In this document: positions 40,106 to 41,207 of the stretch, piece by piece
Numbering within the stretch: the stretch's first letter is position 1
Layout: each line of letters starts with the position of its first letter
Source: Desulfovibrionaceae bacterium
Lineage (GTDB): Bacteria; Desulfobacterota; Desulfovibrionia; Desulfovibrionales; Desulfovibrionaceae
Direction: 5' to 3'
Assembly: GCA_017454105.1 (NCBI GenBank)
Contig: JAFTDR010000069.1
Location: 1 to 41,207 of the forward strand
Length of the DNA stretch: 41,207 nt
Notes under the pieces: model-generated
The model's database searches: none
What the model was told of the DNA's origin: nothing
What the model saw: only the letters and a program-made list of their open reading frames with translations
Program-made: the position numbers and the translations under genes

Positions 40106-40489
40106 TTAGTGCTGATGGTGACCGCATGTGCAGTGGGCACAGTTCCCGGTGCAGACATGTTTCTTTCCCTCGTGCCGCTCGTGGGTCGCCTTTTTGACGA
40201 TAAGGACTCTGTTGCCGTTGATGGCGAGGTCAAAACCAAGCTTCCCCTTGAAAAACACTCGCTCTGGACCGATGCGCAATGCGCTTAACGACGTCTTGAA
40301 GGCGGACACTGCCGAAGGATGAGGCTGAACCACCTTCTGCACATCGATGAATATCCGTTTGCACTGTGTCTCTTTCCCGCGCAGCATCTCAATCAGTGCA
40401 TCGGCCTCCGGCTGTTCAAACTGCTCGGAAAGCGCAATGTGCAAATTATCATGACTGAAGTGATGAGTGAGTTCTTGAGCCCTGTACAT
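40106..40489 (-). CDS. Unknown protein with a Cys/His-rich metal-binding-like tail
   Basis: I do not recognise the family. The 127-residue protein has a globular part of about 100 residues. CKRIFIDVQKVVQPHPSAVS loosely recalls a STAS-like strand-helix, but this is not firm. The tail HVCTGNCAHCTCGHHQH has C113, C117, C120 and C122 plus four His (H111, H124, H125, H127), a likely metal or cluster site. AAAGGAG lies before the ATG. It forms a two-gene operon with flavodoxin, so a link to iron or redox status is reasonable (inference). Confidence 0.8.
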   Translation of the reverse strand: MYRAQELTHHFSHDNLHIALSEQFEQPEADALIEMLRGKETQCKRIFIDVQKVVQPHPSAVSAFKTSLSALRIGPERVFFKGKLGFDLAINGNRVLIVKKATHERHEGKKHVCTGNCAHCTCGHHQH

Positions 40490-40668
40490 GTACGCTCCTT
40501 TGTGTGTTTCAAGGATGAACAGCTCGTTTTTGCAGGGATGCCATCATTAGCTCTCAACGCATGTGCTTCTTTTTGGATGAATCGCGCATGCGATCAAATA
40601 TGTTTGCCTGCCTGTCCGCCGATTACGTGCGCGGCGCATTTTTTTCTCCGTAGCGCCTCAATGGGAAA

Positions 40669-40720
40669 ATAGTAAAGAAATTGAATTTCAATATCAACTT
40701 AAATTTCAAATTATTCTCAT
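40669..40720 (-). promoter_or_regulatory. Promoter with two Fur-box-like sites upstream of the flavodoxin operon
   Basis: On the minus strand TTGATA (40692-40697) and TACTAT (40669-40674) are separated by 17 bases, a good promoter. The palindrome TTGAATTTCAATATCAA (40681-40697) covers its -35 and spacer. It agrees at 13 of 16 defined positions with the Fur consensus TTGAAAATNATTTTCAA. A second, weaker match lies at 40704-40720. The transcript would start about 170 bases before the 127-codon gene. Fur control of flavodoxin is known in Desulfovibrio; here it is inferred. Confidence 0.5.
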
Positions 40721-40763
40721 CACGAAAACCTAAGGGCACAGGAGCGCTGGCGCCGCACAGGAT

Positions 40764-40862
40764 CTGTATACTGCGGTCAGAAAAAAGTTTTCATAATTAT
40801 TTGAAAATATCCGACTAAGAGCTGACTTTTGTTAGCAAAAAAGTCAGTTTCTTTCTAGATTA
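40764..40862 (+). repeat. 99-bp dispersed intergenic element, copy 2
   Basis: It starts TGTATACTGCGGTCAGAAAA and ends GTCAGTTTCTTTCTAGATT, aligning with 38656-38754 (minus). A hairpin CTGACTTTT/AAAAGTCAG lies in its right half. Confidence 0.75.
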
Positions 40863-41169
40863 AGTGGAACACTTTCAGTACTTGCAACGTTTCGCGTCTC
40901 CCTCCTGCTAAGCCTACTTGGCAAGGGGCTGGTTGTGATTGCTCCACTCAGAGCCGCAGCAAGACACTTTTTCTCCATATGAACTCGTTCGCCACAATGA
41001 TTTTTCCCAGTGACAGGAAGTTATACTCGCGATGGCTGAACTCTTTCATCTCACAGCTTCTCGAGCTATACCCGGCCGCACTATTATTTTCCCCTTGAGG
41101 CGATTTGCACTTGCCTTCAAGCCGGCTCTCGATTAAAAAATCTCTAGATAAAATCTGGAGGTTCTGATT
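40863..41169. other. Spacer with a remnant of the core repeat
   Basis: GCCACAATGATTTTTCCC (40991-41008) matches the dispersed core with one change. TATACCCGGCC (41067-41077) is the companion word but in the opposite orientation to the other copies. No gene is evident before 41170. Confidence 0.45.
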
Positions 41170-41207
41170 ATGGCAAAGAAGAAGAAGGCCCACAAGCAGA
41201 TATGCGT
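41170..41207 (+). CDS. Start of a gene cut by the window edge
   Basis: An ATG at 41170 follows a TGGAGG ribosome site (about 41156-41161) and begins a very basic frame, MAKKKKAHKQIC. Twelve codons are too few to identify it. Confidence 0.5.
   Translation, partial: MAKKKKAHKQIC

Overview
The window looks like chromosome from a member of the Desulfovibrionaceae or a close relative. The flavodoxin matches the short Desulfovibrio type, a single-chain pyruvate:ferredoxin oxidoreductase sits directly before pta and ackA, thiS-thiG-thiH-thiF form one operon, and rpmE, a DUF1385 gene and prfA are linked. That assignment comes from remembered families and gene order, not from a database search. By my rough count only about two thirds of the window is coding. 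Many gaps of 0.3 to 1.7 kb hold dispersed, partly decayed repeats, and several genes are broken. This suggests a genome undergoing erosion, perhaps in a host-associated lineage (inference).

Layout. At 1-6.1 kb a minus-strand housekeeping block carries lepB, prfA, DUF1385, rpmE and an NlpC/P60 lipoprotein, with a roughly 0.55 kb direct repeat in tandem between rpmE and the lipoprotein. The span 6.1-7.8 kb has no convincing gene. At 7.8-15.6 kb on the plus strand lie a tRNA-dihydrouridine synthase and por-pta-ackA, which convert pyruvate to acetyl-CoA, acetyl phosphate, and acetate plus ATP. At 15.7-21.1 kb on the minus strand lie a Skp-like lipoprotein and a flippase-thiS-thiG-thiH-thiF operon for the thiazole moiety of thiamine. 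ilvD (plus) and purM (minus) converge at 21.3-24.1 kb. A plus-strand trio follows at 25.0-26.8 kb: a small secreted protein, an AmrS-like radical SAM protein and a cobalamin adenosyltransferase.

The span 28.0-34.2 kb is the most unusual part. It is a transposon about 3.7 kb long, with inverted ends of about 330 bp. It encodes one long two-module transposase: an IS630-like module that has lost its acidic residues, followed by a DDE-type transposase. The two modules are separated by a frameshift at a run of nine A. The second module has itself been split by a 2,452-bp very AT-rich element. That element has long terminal inverted repeats built from a roughly 92-bp hairpin-containing unit and is flanked by a perfect 7-bp target duplication. 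Removing it together with one duplication copy restores the transposase reading frame exactly. The element encodes no transposase and carries decayed open frames of unknown function.

After the transposon comes a TetR regulator divergent from an iron-sulfur-flavoprotein-like reductase. An iron-containing alcohol dehydrogenase and a short-chain dehydrogenase broken by a single-base deletion follow. The right end holds a CAT-anticodon tRNA, flavodoxin behind a small protein with a Cys/His-rich tail, a Fur-box-like promoter for that pair, and the first codons of another gene at the window edge.

At least three families of short dispersed intergenic repeats recur through the window: an element of about 99 bp, a core reading CACAATGATTCTTCCC, and a segment shared by 7.4 and 27.6 kb. 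They account for part of the non-coding space.
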